Shown: positions 33,429-43,598, numbered from the stretch's first letter. The stretch: DNA of 64,000 nt from Pseudomonas sp. MRSN 12121 (GCF_000931465.1 NZ_CP010892.1:3433388-3497387), one strand, 5' to 3'. Numbers and translations are program-made. The notes: generated by a model from the letters alone, not told the origin.

Positions 33429-34601
33429 ATGAAAGCACACCAGACACCGTTTCAATTGTTCGATATCGAAGCCCTGATCGGCCCTGACGAGCGCGCCATA
33501 CGCGACAGGGTCCGGGCCTTCACCGCCGAGTACGTCCGGCCCTTTACCCAGCAGTGGTTCGAGACCGGCGCCAGCCCGGTGCGCGAACTGGCCCGCAAAC
33601 TGGGCCAGCGCGGGCTGCTGGGCATGCACCTTGACAGCCACGGCTGCGCCGGAGCCAGCGCCACCGCCTACGGGCTCGCCTGCCTGGAGCTGGAAGCCGG
33701 CGATTCCAGCGTGCGCACCTTGGTTTCGGTGCAGGGCTCGCTGGCGATGCATGCCCTGGCGCAGTGGGGCTCGCAACAGCAGAAGGATCAGTGGCTGCCG
33801 AAGTTACGCAGCGGCGAGTCGATTGGCTGCTTCGCGCTCACCGAAGCCGGTTTCGGCTCCGACCCGGCCGGCATGGCCACCCATGCCCGCCGCCTGGGTG
33901 ACGACTGGGTGCTCGACGGGGCGAAAAAGTGGATCACCAACGGCTCCATCGCCGACGTGGCGATCATCTGGGCGCAGACCGACGACAAGATCCGCGGCTT
34001 TGTCGTGCCCACCGACACCCCGGGGTTCTCCGCCCGGGACATACCGGGAAAGCTGTCGCTGCGGGCCTCGACCACCAGTGAGCTGCGCCTGGACGGCGTG
34101 CGGCTCCCGGGGTCGGCCCTGCTCCCTGGTGCACGGGGTCTCTCGGCCCCCCTGGCCTGCCTGAACGATGCCCGCTTCGGCATTATTTTCGGCGCCCTCG
34201 GCGCGGCGCAGGACAGCCTGGAGAGCACGCTCGAATACAGCCGCAACCGGCAGATCTTCGACAAGCCGCTGGCCAGCTATCAGGCCACGCAACTGAAAAT
34301 CGCCGACATGGCGGTAGAGCTGGGCAAGGGCACCCTGCTTGCCCTTCACCTGGGGCGTTTGAAAGAGGCTGGCACCTTGCGCTCCGAACAGGTGAGCGTC
34401 GGCAAGTTGAACAGCGTGCGCACGGCGCTGGCGATTGCCCGGGAATGCCGGGCCATTCTGGGTGCCAATGGCATCACGCTGGACTATTCCCCGTTGCGCC
34501 ACGCCAACAACCTCGAATCGGTGATGACCTACGAGGGCACTTCGGAAGTGCATCAACTGATCATCGGCCAGGCACTGACGGGGCACGCGGCGTTCCGCTG
34601 A
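33429..34601 (+). CDS. Acyl-CoA dehydrogenase, glutaryl-CoA dehydrogenase-like
   Basis: A 390-residue FAD enzyme with the three acyl-CoA dehydrogenase domains: helical N-terminus, middle beta domain (Leu-Thr-Glu-Ala-Gly-Phe-Gly-Ser-Asp, about 138-146; Lys-Lys-Trp-Ile-Thr-Asn, about 167), and C-terminal helices. The Thr-Tyr-Glu-Gly-Thr-Ser-Glu motif (about 365) supplies the catalytic Glu, as in glutaryl-CoA dehydrogenase. It would introduce the double bond used by the hydratase. The ATG at 33429 is taken because AGGA lies nine bases upstream; an earlier ATG at 33420 abuts that site. Confidence 0.9.
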   Translation: MKAHQTPFQLFDIEALIGPDERAIRDRVRAFTAEYVRPFTQQWFETGASPVRELARKLGQRGLLGMHLDSHGCAGASATAYGLACLELEAGDSSVRTLVSVQGSLAMHALAQWGSQQQKDQWLPKLRSGESIGCFALTEAGFGSDPAGMATHARRLGDDWVLDGAKKWITNGSIADVAIIWAQTDDKIRGFVVPTDTPGFSARDIPGKLSLRASTTSELRLDGVRLPGSALLPGARGLSAPLACLNDARFGIIFGALGAAQDSLESTLEYSRNRQIFDKPLASYQATQLKIADMAVELGKGTLLALHLGRLKEAGTLRSEQVSVGKLNSVRTALAIARECRAILGANGITLDYSPLRHANNLESVMTYEGTSEVHQLIIGQALTGHAAFR

Positions 34602-34804
34602 CCCGGCGTCGTCCAAGTGCGGGCCTGACACAGTAACGGTCACTGCAAAGCACGCCAAGGCACAACCAGCTGGTTGCCCTGCTTCCCGGAACGCCCTGTG
34701 CGTTTCGCGACGCCGTGTGCCTGGCCCGGGCCGGCGCGGGAGGCAGGGCAAGATCAACTATCGGCAAGCGAGGTGCAACTAAAGAAACAGCCAGTACTTA
34801 GCGC

Positions 34805-34868
34805 AACTATCGATGAGCACAACTATCGATCAACCCAACTATCGACTTACCCGACTATCGACTTACCC
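34805..34868 (+). repeat. 16-bp tandem repeat, four copies
   Basis: The 9-base core AACTATCGA recurs at 34805, 34821 and 34837, and as GACTATCGA at 34853, with an exact 16-bp step; a broken fifth copy (GACTTGG) follows at 34869. An extra AACTATCG-like element is at 34756. The array lies in the 476-bp gap between the acyl-CoA dehydrogenase and oprD genes. It could be a multi-site regulatory array or a simple repeat. The rest of the gap shows no gene. Confidence 0.8.
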
Positions 34869-35077
34869 GACTTGGCTCGCAAGCCTGGAGCAATGGCTTT
34901 CAAGCCAGCCGTAACACCCGGTGCAGGAGCGTTTTTCATCAGGGCCGTCTTTTCGAAGAGTGCCCCGACAGGCCGCCTTTTGCCCGGAGCTTTTCCAGGA
35001 GAACAAGTAAGGAGACGAACTTCCTGTGTGCAATGGATGAATTCATCACCACTACAACAACTACAAAGAGTGAAACG

Positions 35078-36367
35078 ATGAAGCAATCAACAGTCGTATC
35101 TCGTGCACTGCGCGGCCCCTGCTTCCCGCTGGTCGCCCTGGTTCTCCCGCAGACCCTGCTGGCGGCCGAAAGTGGCTTCCTGGCAGACAGCAGCGCGACC
35201 TTGCAGGCGCGCAATTACTACTTCAGCCGCGACTATTCCGGGATCGTCGGGCGCAATCCCCAGTCCCGCACCGAAGAATGGGCACAGGGTTTCATTCTCA
35301 ACTTCAAGTCCGGCTATACCCCCGGCGACGTCGGGTTCGGCGTGGACGCCCTCGGTCTTCTCGGCCTCAAGCTCGACAGCAGCCGCGACCGCGCCAACAG
35401 CGGCCTGTTGCCGGTACACAGCGACGGACGCGCGGCCGACGAATACAGCCGCATGGGCGCGGCGCTGAAGGTCAAGGTCTCCAGGACCGAGTTGAAAATC
35501 GGCGAGCAACAAGTGACGGTGCCGGTGCTGTACTTCGGCGATATCCGTTTGCTGCCGCCGACCTACCAGGGCGCCAGCATCGTCTCCAGCGAGATCGCCG
35601 GGCTGACCCTGCAGGCCGGCCAGATGCGCTCCACCAGCCTGCGCAACGAGTCGGGCGACGAGGAACTGGGCGCCATGGTCGGCTTCGTGCCGAGGCTGCG
35701 GGACGGCAAGCTGGTGACCTCCGACCGCTTCAACTACGCGGGGGCCGACTATGCCTTCAATGCCAACCGCACATCGGTGGGCGTCTGGTATTCGCAGCTC
35801 AAGGACCTCTATCACCAGCGCTACTTCAGCCTCAAGCACAGCGAACCCCTGGGTGACTGGGTGCTGGGAGGCACGCTCGGCTATTTCGACTCCGCCGAAG
35901 ACGGCGAACAGTCGATCGGCAAGCTGGATAACCGCGCGGCGTTCGGCATGCTGTCGGCCCGGCACGGGGGCCACACCGTCTACCTGGGCTACCAGGCGAT
36001 GTTCGGCAAGGACGGCCTGCCGCGGGTGTTCGCCAACGTCACGCCGATGAGCAACAACCTGCCGACCTATGTCTTCGACTCCGCCGACGAGCGCTCCTGG
36101 CAGGCACGCTACGACTATGACTTCGCGGCGCAAGGCATCCCCGGCCTGGTGGCGGGCGTGCGTTACGTCAAGGGCGACAACGTCGATACCGGGCGTGGAT
36201 TCGAAGGCAAGGACTGGGAACGCGACCTGGATATCAGCTATGTGGTGCAAGGCGGCCCGTTGAAGGGCCTCGGCGTGCAGGTGCGCAATGCCATCGCCCG
36301 TTCGAACTACGTCACCGACGTCGACGAGAACCGGCTGATCTTCAATTACACCTGGAAGCTGTTCTGA
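35078..36367 (+). CDS. OprD-family outer-membrane porin
   Basis: A 429-residue outer-membrane protein with a signal peptide (about 1-30, ending Leu-Ala-Ala) and the OprD pattern: Phe-Leu-Ala-Asp-Ser near the mature start, [13 protein letters not shown] and a C-terminal Phe (Trp-Lys-Leu-Phe). OprD-type porins let specific carboxylates, amino acids or peptides in. Its place after the CoA operon suggests it admits the operon's acid substrate. The ATG is chosen at 35078 because it starts the signal peptide. Confidence 0.92.
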   Translation: MKQSTVVSRALRGPCFPLVALVLPQTLLAAESGFLADSSATLQARNYYFSRDYSGIVGRNPQSRTEEWAQGFILNFKSGYTPGDVGFGVDALGLLGLKLDSSRDRANSGLLPVHSDGRAADEYSRMGAALKVKVSRTELKIGEQQVTVPVLYFGDIRLLPPTYQGASIVSSEIAGLTLQAGQMRSTSLRNESGDEELGAMVGFVPRLRDGKLVTSDRFNYAGADYAFNANRTSVGVWYSQLKDLYHQRYFSLKHSEPLGDWVLGGTLGYFDSAEDGEQSIGKLDNRAAFGMLSARHGGHTVYLGYQAMFGKDGLPRVFANVTPMSNNLPTYVFDSADERSWQARYDYDFAAQGIPGLVAGVRYVKGDNVDTGRGFEGKDWERDLDISYVVQGGPLKGLGVQVRNAIARSNYVTDVDENRLIFNYTWKLF

Positions 36368-36374
36368 CAACGCG

Positions 36375-36404
36375 ACCGCTCCGGCCCGAGCGCCGGAGCG
36401 GTTT
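36375..36404 (+). terminator. Terminator after oprD-family gene
   Basis: ACCGCTCCGGC (36375-36385) pairs with GCCGGAGCGGT (36392-36402) around six bases, followed by TTT. It starts eight bases after the porin stop codon. Confidence 0.8.
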
Positions 36405-36465
36405 CGCGGGGGCTGGCCATGCCTCCTCCAGGGCATCCCGCAGCGCCGAGACGCGCGCATCGCGG

Positions 36466-36546
36466 GCGGCCTGGACGCTGGCCAATGAAGTCCGGTGTTT
36501 CACGCATGGGGGTGGTCCCGACCGCTCGATATCATTTGCTGGCCGG
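36466..36546 (-). repeat. Diverged repeat, copy 1
   Basis: Shares an 18-bp core (36492-36509, one mismatch) and weaker similarity over about 80 bp with 48091-48166. On the minus strand both copies can be read as Val-Lys-(His/Arg)-Arg-(Thr/Ser) followed by Leu and Val-Gln-Ala, like the first residues of a LysR-type regulator. It could be the stump of a regulator gene once divergent from the MFS gene, or a shared control element. Confidence 0.4.
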
Positions 36547-36608
36547 TTCAGCACAGCCTGCCTGCCTTGAACCGGCGCTTTCCCGTTCCCCCACGGACCC
36601 GAAACCCT

Positions 36609-37895
36609 ATGTCCACATCCATGCCTGTTGCCGGTAACCGGCGCTCGAGCCTCTTCCTGTTTCTCCTGGCGCTGTCCCTGATGGTGTCGTTGATGAACAG
36701 CAGCACCCCGACGCCGCTGTACCCGCTCTACAAAGAGCACTTGGGCCTGAGCTCCCTGGACCTGACCTTCATTTTCGGCGCCTACGGCATCGGCGTGCTG
36801 ATAGCCCTGGTGGCCATGGCGCGGCTGGCCGGGAGCGTCGCAGACCTGCGCTGGCTGTTCGTGCCCGCCAGTGCGCTGGTGTTCATCGGTGCCGGCGCCT
36901 TTGCCCACGGCACATCCCTGGGCGCGCTGTGCTTCGCCCGCCTGCTGGGCGGCCTCGGTTCGGGGGCGATGACCGCCGCGGTGAACATTGCCCTGGTGCG
37001 TTTCAACCCCGGGCACAACGACAAGCTGCCCGCCCTGGTCGCCACCCTGGCCATGGTCTCGGGCCTGGCCCTGGGCCCGCTGCTCAGCGGCGCGGCGTTG
37101 CAACTGGATATCCGGCCCATGGCCTCGCCCTTCTGGCTGATCGCATTGCTGGGCCTGGCCGCCGCTGTGGCCAGCCTGCTCCTGTGGCCTGGCCGCGGCG
37201 CCGCGCAGTCCGGCGCCGCCCATGGCAGTGCAGGCCGGCCAGCCAGCCTCAAGCACGCCTTGCAAGGGATCGGCCTGCCTTTCCATCTCTGCGCCTGGAG
37301 CGTGTTCTTCAGCTGGTCGTTCGCCGCCTGTGTGTTCGTGCTTGGCCCACAGGTGGCGCGGCAGGTCTTCGGCCTGACAGAGCCCGGGCTCTTCGGCTAT
37401 GTGATTTCGGCCTACCTGCTGATCGCCGGCATCAGCCAGCTGTACTGTCAGCGGCTCGAGGCACGCCAGGCGCTGCTCGGCGGCTGGCTGTGCCAGTGCC
37501 TGACCTTCGTCGTCCTGCTCCTGGCCTGTTACACCCAGGCGCTGTGGCTCGCGCTGCTGGGGCTGGTGATCGGCGGCTATGCCTATGGCGCGCTGTTCGT
37601 CGGCAATGCCCGCCTGGTCAACCAGCTCGCTCCGCGCCACAGCCACGGCAAACTGATTTCCTATTTCTACGCCACCGTCTACCTGTTCAACGCCACGCCG
37701 GTCCCCATGGGGTTGCTGGTGGACGCCTACGGCATCGTCAGCGCCAGCACCATCGCGCTGCTGGTGTTCCTGGTCATCGGCCTGGTGCTGTTCGCCCTCG
37801 CCCGCCGTACTCGCTTTACCCCTGATGCATCACCGCCTTTTATCCGTCTTGCTGCTTCTGCGCAAGGCACTCCAGACACTCCACACAGTAAGTGA
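36609..37895 (+). CDS. MFS efflux transporter
   Basis: A 428-residue transporter with 12 membrane segments, of the drug-resistance MFS kind (Asn-Ser-Ser-Thr-Pro-Thr-Pro-Leu-Tyr-Pro-Leu-Tyr in helix 1, Ala-Arg-Leu-Leu-Gly-Gly-Leu-Gly-Ser-Gly in helix 4-5). The family is often annotated as multidrug or sugar efflux. The ATG at 36609 starts the first membrane segment region. Its stop is four bases before the RND adaptor start, so the MFS and RND genes form one operon. Confidence 0.88.
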   Translation: MSTSMPVAGNRRSSLFLFLLALSLMVSLMNSSTPTPLYPLYKEHLGLSSLDLTFIFGAYGIGVLIALVAMARLAGSVADLRWLFVPASALVFIGAGAFAHGTSLGALCFARLLGGLGSGAMTAAVNIALVRFNPGHNDKLPALVATLAMVSGLALGPLLSGAALQLDIRPMASPFWLIALLGLAAAVASLLLWPGRGAAQSGAAHGSAGRPASLKHALQGIGLPFHLCAWSVFFSWSFAACVFVLGPQVARQVFGLTEPGLFGYVISAYLLIAGISQLYCQRLEARQALLGGWLCQCLTFVVLLLACYTQALWLALLGLVIGGYAYGALFVGNARLVNQLAPRHSHGKLISYFYATVYLFNATPVPMGLLVDAYGIVSASTIALLVFLVIGLVLFALARRTRFTPDASPPFIRLAASAQGTPDTPHSK

Positions 37896-37899
37896 AGAC

Positions 37900-39024
37900 A
37901 TGAACAAGACACTCAAACGATGGGCCGGCGGCACCGCCTTGCTGGTGGCCGGCAGTACCCTCACCGTTACCCTGCTGGGCGTGACCCCGGCCATCGCGGT
38001 CGGCGACACCGAACCCTCGCTGCCCGCCATCAAGGTGGCAGTGGCCAAGGTGACCCAGGGCCCGCTGCCGAACCTGCTGAGCGGCATCGGCGAACTGGAG
38101 GCCACGCGCCAAGTGATGGTGACCGCCGAAGCCGGCGGCCTGGTCACGGTCATTGCCTTCCGCGCCGGCGAAACGGTACGTGCCGGGCAGACCCTGGTGC
38201 AGCTCAACGATGCCCCGGAGCGCGGCGAGCTGGCACGCCTGCAGGCCCAGGCCAGCAATGCGCGCTCGCGGCTGCAGCGCACCCGGCTGTTGCTGCCGCA
38301 GCAAGCGGCCACCCAGGAACAGCTAGATGAGGCCGAAGCCGATTTCCGCCAGGTCCAGGGCGATATCACCCGGGTCAAGGCACTGATCGAACAGAAGCGC
38401 ATCAAGGCCCCGTTTACCGGCGTGCTGGGGGTGCGCAAGGTCAACCTCGGCCAGTTCGTGCAGGCCGGCGACGCGATGGTCTCGCTGACCGATGCGCAAA
38501 CCCTGTTCGCCAACGTCAACCTGCCGGAGCGCACCCTGTCGGCGCTCAAGCCCGGCCAGGACATGCAGTTGACGGTGGATGCCTACCCCGGCCGCCAGTT
38601 CACCGGCAAGGTCAGCACCCTGGAACCGCGCATCGATCCGGGCACCCGCACGCTGCTGGTCCAGGCCACCCTGCCCAACCCGGACAAGCTGCTCGCCCCG
38701 GGCATGTATGTGAATGCCCAGGTCAGCCTGCCGACCTCGGAACAGGTGCTGAGCGTTCCGGAAACCGCGGTCAGCTACAACAGCTACGGCGACTATGTGT
38801 ACACCGTGCAAGGCGACGACCCGCGCACCCTGAGCGTGCGCCTGGCGCAAGTGAAAACCGGGCCGCGCATCGCCGGCCGGGTCGTGCTGCTCGATGGCGT
38901 CAAGGCCGAGGACCGGGTCGTCACGTCCGGCCAGTTGCGCCTGAGCAACGGTGCGCACATCGAAATCATCCCGTGGGACAACGTAGCCCTGAAGGCTCCG
39001 CTTGATCCCGCCTCGAACAAATAA
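37900..39024 (+). CDS. RND periplasmic adaptor (MexH-like)
   Basis: A 374-residue membrane fusion protein. It has an N-terminal signal/anchor (about 1-37), a lipoyl/biotin-like half-motif (about 70-105 and 165-200), a coiled-coil hairpin (about 105-160, Gln-Leu-Asp-Glu-Ala-Glu-Ala-Asp) and beta-barrel and membrane-proximal domains to the end. It links the inner-membrane pump to the outer-membrane channel. It lies between the MFS gene (four bases upstream) and the pump gene (15 bases downstream). Confidence 0.9.
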   Translation: MNKTLKRWAGGTALLVAGSTLTVTLLGVTPAIAVGDTEPSLPAIKVAVAKVTQGPLPNLLSGIGELEATRQVMVTAEAGGLVTVIAFRAGETVRAGQTLVQLNDAPERGELARLQAQASNARSRLQRTRLLLPQQAATQEQLDEAEADFRQVQGDITRVKALIEQKRIKAPFTGVLGVRKVNLGQFVQAGDAMVSLTDAQTLFANVNLPERTLSALKPGQDMQLTVDAYPGRQFTGKVSTLEPRIDPGTRTLLVQATLPNPDKLLAPGMYVNAQVSLPTSEQVLSVPETAVSYNSYGDYVYTVQGDDPRTLSVRLAQVKTGPRIAGRVVLLDGVKAEDRVVTSGQLRLSNGAHIEIIPWDNVALKAPLDPASNK

Positions 39025-39039
39025 CAGGCGAAAACTGCC

Positions 39040-42000
39040 ATGAAGTTCACTGATCTGTTTGTCCGCCGCCCCGTATTGGCGCTGGTGGTCAGTACCCTGG
39101 TGCTGTTGTTGGGGCTCCTGGCCGTCAACCAGCTGCCGGTCCGGCAATACCCACTCACCGAAAGCTCCACCCTGACCATCACCACCCAGTACCCGGGTGC
39201 TTCGCCGCAGCTGATGCAGGGTTTCGTGACCCAGGCGATCGCGCAGTCGGTGGCGACGGTCGAGGACGTCGACTACATGACCTCGACCTCGACCCAGGGC
39301 CGCAGCATGATTGCCGTGCGCATGAAGCTCAACGCCGACTCGAACAAGGCGATGACCCAGGTCATGGCCAAGGTCAACGAGGTCAAGTACCGGTTGCCCG
39401 CCGAGGCCTACGACCCGGTGATCGTCAAGTCTTCCGGCGATGCCACGGCGGTCGCCTATGTCGGCTTCTCCAGCCCGACCCTGTCCACCGCCGCGCTGTC
39501 GGACTACGTGACTCGCGTGGTCCAGCCGCAATTGTCGTCCATCGAAGGGGTCGGCAGCATCGACCTCAACGGCGGGCAGAAAATGGCCATGCGCATCTGG
39601 CTCGACGCCAACCGCATGGCGGCGCATGGCATTTCCGGCGGCGACGTGGCGCAAGCGCTGCGCGACAACAACGTGCAGGCCGCCCCCGGCCAGGCCAAGG
39701 GCCTGTATGTGGTGTCCGACATCCAGGTCAACACCGACCTGGTCAACGTGGCCGAATTCCGCGACCTGGTGGTCAAGTCGACGCCGGTCGGCATCGTGCG
39801 CCTGAATGACATCGCCACCGTCGAACTGGGTGCTGCCTCCAGCGACACCAGCGCCACCATGGACGGGGTCAACGCGGTGTTCTTCGGCCTCAACGCCGCC
39901 CCCAACGCCAACCCGCTGGTGATCGTCAAAAAGCTCAACGAGCTGCTGCCGGGCATCCGTGCCAACCTGCCGCCGGACGTCAAGGTGGCGGTGCCTTTCG
40001 AGCTGGCGCGGTTCATCAGCGCCTCGATCGACGAAGTGCTGGGCACCCTGGGCGAGGCGATCGTGATCGTGGTACTGGTGATTTTCCTCAGCCTGGGGTC
40101 GGCTCGCGCGGTCATCATCCCGGTGATCACCATTCCGCTGTCGATGCTCGGCGCCGCGGCCTTCATGGCGATGTTCGGCTTCAGCATCAACTTGCTGACC
40201 CTGCTGGCCATGGTCCTGGCGATCGGCCTGGTGGTGGACGATGCGATCATCGTGGTGGAAAACGTCCACCGGCATATCGAGGAAGGCCACTCGCCGGCCC
40301 GTGCCGCGCTGATCGGCGCCCGCGAAGTGGCCGCGCCGGTCATCGCGATGACCCTGACCCTGGCCGCGGTGTATGCACCGATCGGCCTGATGGGCGGCCT
40401 GACCGGCTCGCTGTTCAAGGAGTTCGCCTTCACCCTGGCCGGTTCGGTCATGGTCTCGGGGCTTATCGCCCTGACCCTGTCGCCGGTGATGAGCTCGTTC
40501 CTGCTCAACAGCAAGATGAGCGAAGGCTGGATGGCGCGTCAGGCGGAACGCTTCTTCCATTCGCTGGGCCATGCCTATGGCCGGGTGCTGGACCTGTCCC
40601 TGCATCATCGCTGGATCACCTGCGTCGTCGCCGCCGTGGTCGTGCTCAGTGTGCCGCTGCTGTACACCAGCGCGCAGAACGAACTGGCGCCGGTGGAAGA
40701 CCAGGCCACGGTGCTGACCGCGATCAAGTCGCCGCAGAACGCCAACATCGCCTACGTCGAGAAATTCGCCGAACAGTGGAACGCGGTCATGGGCGAGTTG
40801 CCCGAGCAGAGCAACCTGTGGCTGATCAACGGCATCAACGGCGTATCCAACAGCATCGGCGGGGTGAACTTCGTCGAGTGGGAGAAACGCCAGCGCAACG
40901 CCGACCAGATCCAGGTCGACATGCAGAACCGCGCCAACGCCATCGAGGGCAACAACGTGTTCGCCTTCCAGTTGCCGTCGCTGCCCGGCTCCACCGGCGG
41001 CCTGCCGGTGCAGATGGTGATCAAGAGCGCCGGGGACTACAAAGTCGTCTACGAGGCCATGGAGGCCCTGAAGAACGCTGCGCGCCAGAGCGGCCTGTTC
41101 ATGGTGGTCGACAGCGACCTGGACTACAACAACTCGGTCATCCGCATCAAGGTCGACCGCGCCAAGGCCAACAGCCTGGGCGTGACCATGAAAGCCATCG
41201 GCGACACCCTGGCGGTGCTGGTCGGGGAAAACTACGTCAACCGCTTTGCCATGGACGGACGCTCCTACGACGTCATTCCACAAAGCCTGCGCAATGAGCG
41301 GCTGTCGCCCGAAGCCCTGGCGCGGTTCTATGTGAGCAGTGCCTCGGGCGCGCAGGTTCCGCTGTCCAACCTGGTCACTGTCTCGACCGGCGTGGAACCG
41401 AACCAGCTGACCCAGTTCAACCAGCTCAACTCGGCGATCCTGCAGGCCATTCCCAACCCCGGCGTGAGCATGGGCGAAGCCGTGCAGTTCCTCGAGGCAC
41501 AGGCCGGCAACCTGCCGCCGGGCTTCAGCTATGACTGGCTGTCGGATTCGCGCCAGTACCACCAGGAAGGGGCGGCGCTGATCATGGCATTCGTCTTCGC
41601 CATCATCGTCATCTACCTGGTCCTGGCGGCCCAGTACGAAAGCCTGCGCGACCCGCTGATCATCCTGATCAGTGTGCCGATGTCGGTGTGCGGTGCGCTG
41701 ATTCCCCTGGCGCTGGGCATGGCGACCATCAACATCTACACGCAGATCGGCCTGGTGACGCTGATCGGCCTGATCAGCAAGCACGGGATCCTGATGGTCG
41801 AGTTCGCCAACGAAGTGCAGGTCAAGGAAGGCCTGGACCGGCGCGCGGCCATCCTGCACTCGGCCAAGCTGCGCCTGCGGCCGATCCTGATGACCACCGC
41901 GGCCATGGTCACCGGCCTGATCCCGTTGCTGTTCGCCTCGGGGGCCGGTGCCCACAGTCGTTACGACCTGGGCCTGGTGATCGTGGTCGGCATGCTGGTC

Positions 42001-42141
42001 GGCACGGTCTTCACCCTGCTGGTACTGCCCACCATGTATTCGCTTATCGCTGTCGACCATCGCGCCGCAGCCGACAATCCGCGTAACCGTGAACTGGCCT
42101 CCGTCGACGACACCGACGCTGCCATGGCCCCAAGGGGGTAA
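39040..42141 (+). CDS. RND multidrug efflux permease (MexI-like)
   Basis: A 1033-residue HAE1-type RND pump: one helix near the N-terminus, a large periplasmic domain, helices 2-7 (about 335-545), a second periplasmic domain and helices 8-12 (about 865-1025). The proton-relay Asp residues are in Gly-Leu-Val-Val-Asp-Asp-Ala-Ile (about 400). The N-terminal sequence is close to what I recall of MexI of P. aeruginosa. MexI exports quorum-sensing precursors and phenazines, but a MexG-like gene is missing here. The substrate is unknown. Confidence 0.93.
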   Translation: MKFTDLFVRRPVLALVVSTLVLLLGLLAVNQLPVRQYPLTESSTLTITTQYPGASPQLMQGFVTQAIAQSVATVEDVDYMTSTSTQGRSMIAVRMKLNADSNKAMTQVMAKVNEVKYRLPAEAYDPVIVKSSGDATAVAYVGFSSPTLSTAALSDYVTRVVQPQLSSIEGVGSIDLNGGQKMAMRIWLDANRMAAHGISGGDVAQALRDNNVQAAPGQAKGLYVVSDIQVNTDLVNVAEFRDLVVKSTPVGIVRLNDIATVELGAASSDTSATMDGVNAVFFGLNAAPNANPLVIVKKLNELLPGIRANLPPDVKVAVPFELARFISASIDEVLGTLGEAIVIVVLVIFLSLGSARAVIIPVITIPLSMLGAAAFMAMFGFSINLLTLLAMVLAIGLVVDDAIIVVENVHRHIEEGHSPARAALIGAREVAAPVIAMTLTLAAVYAPIGLMGGLTGSLFKEFAFTLAGSVMVSGLIALTLSPVMSSFLLNSKMSEGWMARQAERFFHSLGHAYGRVLDLSLHHRWITCVVAAVVVLSVPLLYTSAQNELAPVEDQATVLTAIKSPQNANIAYVEKFAEQWNAVMGELPEQSNLWLINGINGVSNSIGGVNFVEWEKRQRNADQIQVDMQNRANAIEGNNVFAFQLPSLPGSTGGLPVQMVIKSAGDYKVVYEAMEALKNAARQSGLFMVVDSDLDYNNSVIRIKVDRAKANSLGVTMKAIGDTLAVLVGENYVNRFAMDGRSYDVIPQSLRNERLSPEALARFYVSSASGAQVPLSNLVTVSTGVEPNQLTQFNQLNSAILQAIPNPGVSMGEAVQFLEAQAGNLPPGFSYDWLSDSRQYHQEGAALIMAFVFAIIVIYLVLAAQYESLRDPLIILISVPMSVCGALIPLALGMATINIYTQIGLVTLIGLISKHGILMVEFANEVQVKEGLDRRAAILHSAKLRLRPILMTTAAMVTGLIPLLFASGAGAHSRYDLGLVIVVGMLVGTVFTLLVLPTMYSLIAVDHRAAADNPRNRELASVDDTDAAMAPRG

Positions 42142-42151
42142 GGAGCACATC

Positions 42152-43588
42152 ATGCGAAACACAGGACTCTATCCGTTGCGCCCACTGTGCGCGGTACTGT
42201 TCTCGCTAGGGCTGGCCGGCTGTGCCGTGGGCCCCGACTACCAGCCCCGGACCGAGGCTGCGGTGCAGCTGTCCCAGCGCCTGGACACGGCGCTGTACTC
42301 CAGCGAACAGCTGCAGCGGGACTGGTGGCGCCAGTTCCAGGATCCGCAACTGGACCAGTTGATGGACCAGGCACTGAGCCGTAACCGCGACATCCACCTG
42401 GCCCAGGCCCGGCTGCTGGAAGCCCGGGCCGAGCTCGACGAACGCCAGCTCGATCGCCTGCCGACCGTCACCGCCCAGGGTGGCTACTCGCGCAGCAAGG
42501 CCCAGGACAATCCTGGCCCCGCCGGGGAACGCAACCTGGCCAAGAGCTATCGGGCCGGGCTGGACGCGCAATGGGAGATCGACCTGTTCGGTCGCTTGCA
42601 GCGCTTGTCCGAAGCGGCCGCCGCCCGTGGCGAGGCCGCCGAGGCCGACCTGGCGCAAGCGCGCATCGTGGTCGCCGCCGAAGTGGCACGTAACTACTTC
42701 GAGATGCGCGGCGCCCAGCGCCAGCTGGACGTGGCGCGGGCGTCCCTGGAAAACCAGAAGAGCATGGTGCAGGTGGTCGCCGCCATGGTGGGCGTCGGTC
42801 GCGGCGCCGCCGACGAACTGGCCAGCGCCGAGGCCGAGCAGGCCCGCCAGCAAGCGGCCCTGCCGCCCCTGGAGACTCGCGTGCAACTGGCCCGCTACCG
42901 CCTCGCGGTACTGGTGGCCGCACAACCCAGCGAACTGCCGGCCTTGACCCGCCAGGCCGCCCTGCAACCCTTGGTCACCCGCTTGCCGATCGGCAATCTC
43001 GCCGACCTGTTGCGCCAGCGCCCGGACATCGCCAGCGCCGAACGGGACTTCGCCGCCTCCACCGCGGATATCGGCGCGGTGACCGCCGAGCTGTATCCCC
43101 GGGTGGACCTGGGTGGTTTCCTCGGGTTCGTGGCCATCCGGGGCTCGGACCTGGGCTCCAGCGGCAGCCGCGCCTTCAGCGTGATGCCCGGCGTCAGCTG
43201 GCCGGCCCTGCACCTGGCCAGCGTCAAGGCCCGGCAACGCCAGGCCCAGGCTCGCCAACAAGGCGCCCAGGCGCATTACGAACAGGTGGTGCTGCAGGCG
43301 GTGGCGGAAGCCGAAGGCGCGCTGACCACTTACAGCCAATCGCAACAGCGCCTGGGTGACCTGCTGCAAGCCGCCCGGCAAAGCGCCCGGGCCGCCAGCC
43401 TGGCGCAGGTGCGCTACCAGGCCGGCGCCGCCCCTTACCTGTTGGCGCTGCAAGCCCAGCGCACCCGGCTGCAATCCGAAGATGCCCTGGCACGGGCCGA
43501 TACCGCGTCCTATATCAACGTGGTCGCGCTGTACAAGGCCCTGGGCGGTGGCTGGCGGACTACCACCAGCGTGGCCGATCGCGACTGA
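42152..43588 (+). CDS. Outer-membrane efflux channel lipoprotein (OprM/NodT family)
   Basis: A 478-residue TolC-like channel with a lipoprotein signal (Gly-Leu-Ala-Gly-Cys, Cys about residue 24, then Ala-Val-Gly-Pro-Asp-Tyr) and two outer-membrane efflux repeats (about 70-260 and 290-465). It completes the tripartite pump with the adaptor and permease. AAGGAG lies eight bases before the ATG, and the gene starts just after the permease stop. Confidence 0.92.
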   Translation: MRNTGLYPLRPLCAVLFSLGLAGCAVGPDYQPRTEAAVQLSQRLDTALYSSEQLQRDWWRQFQDPQLDQLMDQALSRNRDIHLAQARLLEARAELDERQLDRLPTVTAQGGYSRSKAQDNPGPAGERNLAKSYRAGLDAQWEIDLFGRLQRLSEAAAARGEAAEADLAQARIVVAAEVARNYFEMRGAQRQLDVARASLENQKSMVQVVAAMVGVGRGAADELASAEAEQARQQAALPPLETRVQLARYRLAVLVAAQPSELPALTRQAALQPLVTRLPIGNLADLLRQRPDIASAERDFAASTADIGAVTAELYPRVDLGGFLGFVAIRGSDLGSSGSRAFSVMPGVSWPALHLASVKARQRQAQARQQGAQAHYEQVVLQAVAEAEGALTTYSQSQQRLGDLLQAARQSARAASLAQVRYQAGAAPYLLALQAQRTRLQSEDALARADTASYINVVALYKALGGGWRTTTSVADRD

Positions 43589-43598
43589 AAGCGCTTGC

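Noticed and set aside
34805..34868. CRISPR array
   Set aside because: The 16-bp units are contiguous with no spacers and no cas genes are present.
38323..42162. A 1279-codon open frame on the minus strand opposite the RND permease
   Set aside because: It is the antisense shadow of a clear gene in high-GC DNA; the translation is Gln/His/Asp/Arg-rich with no domain.
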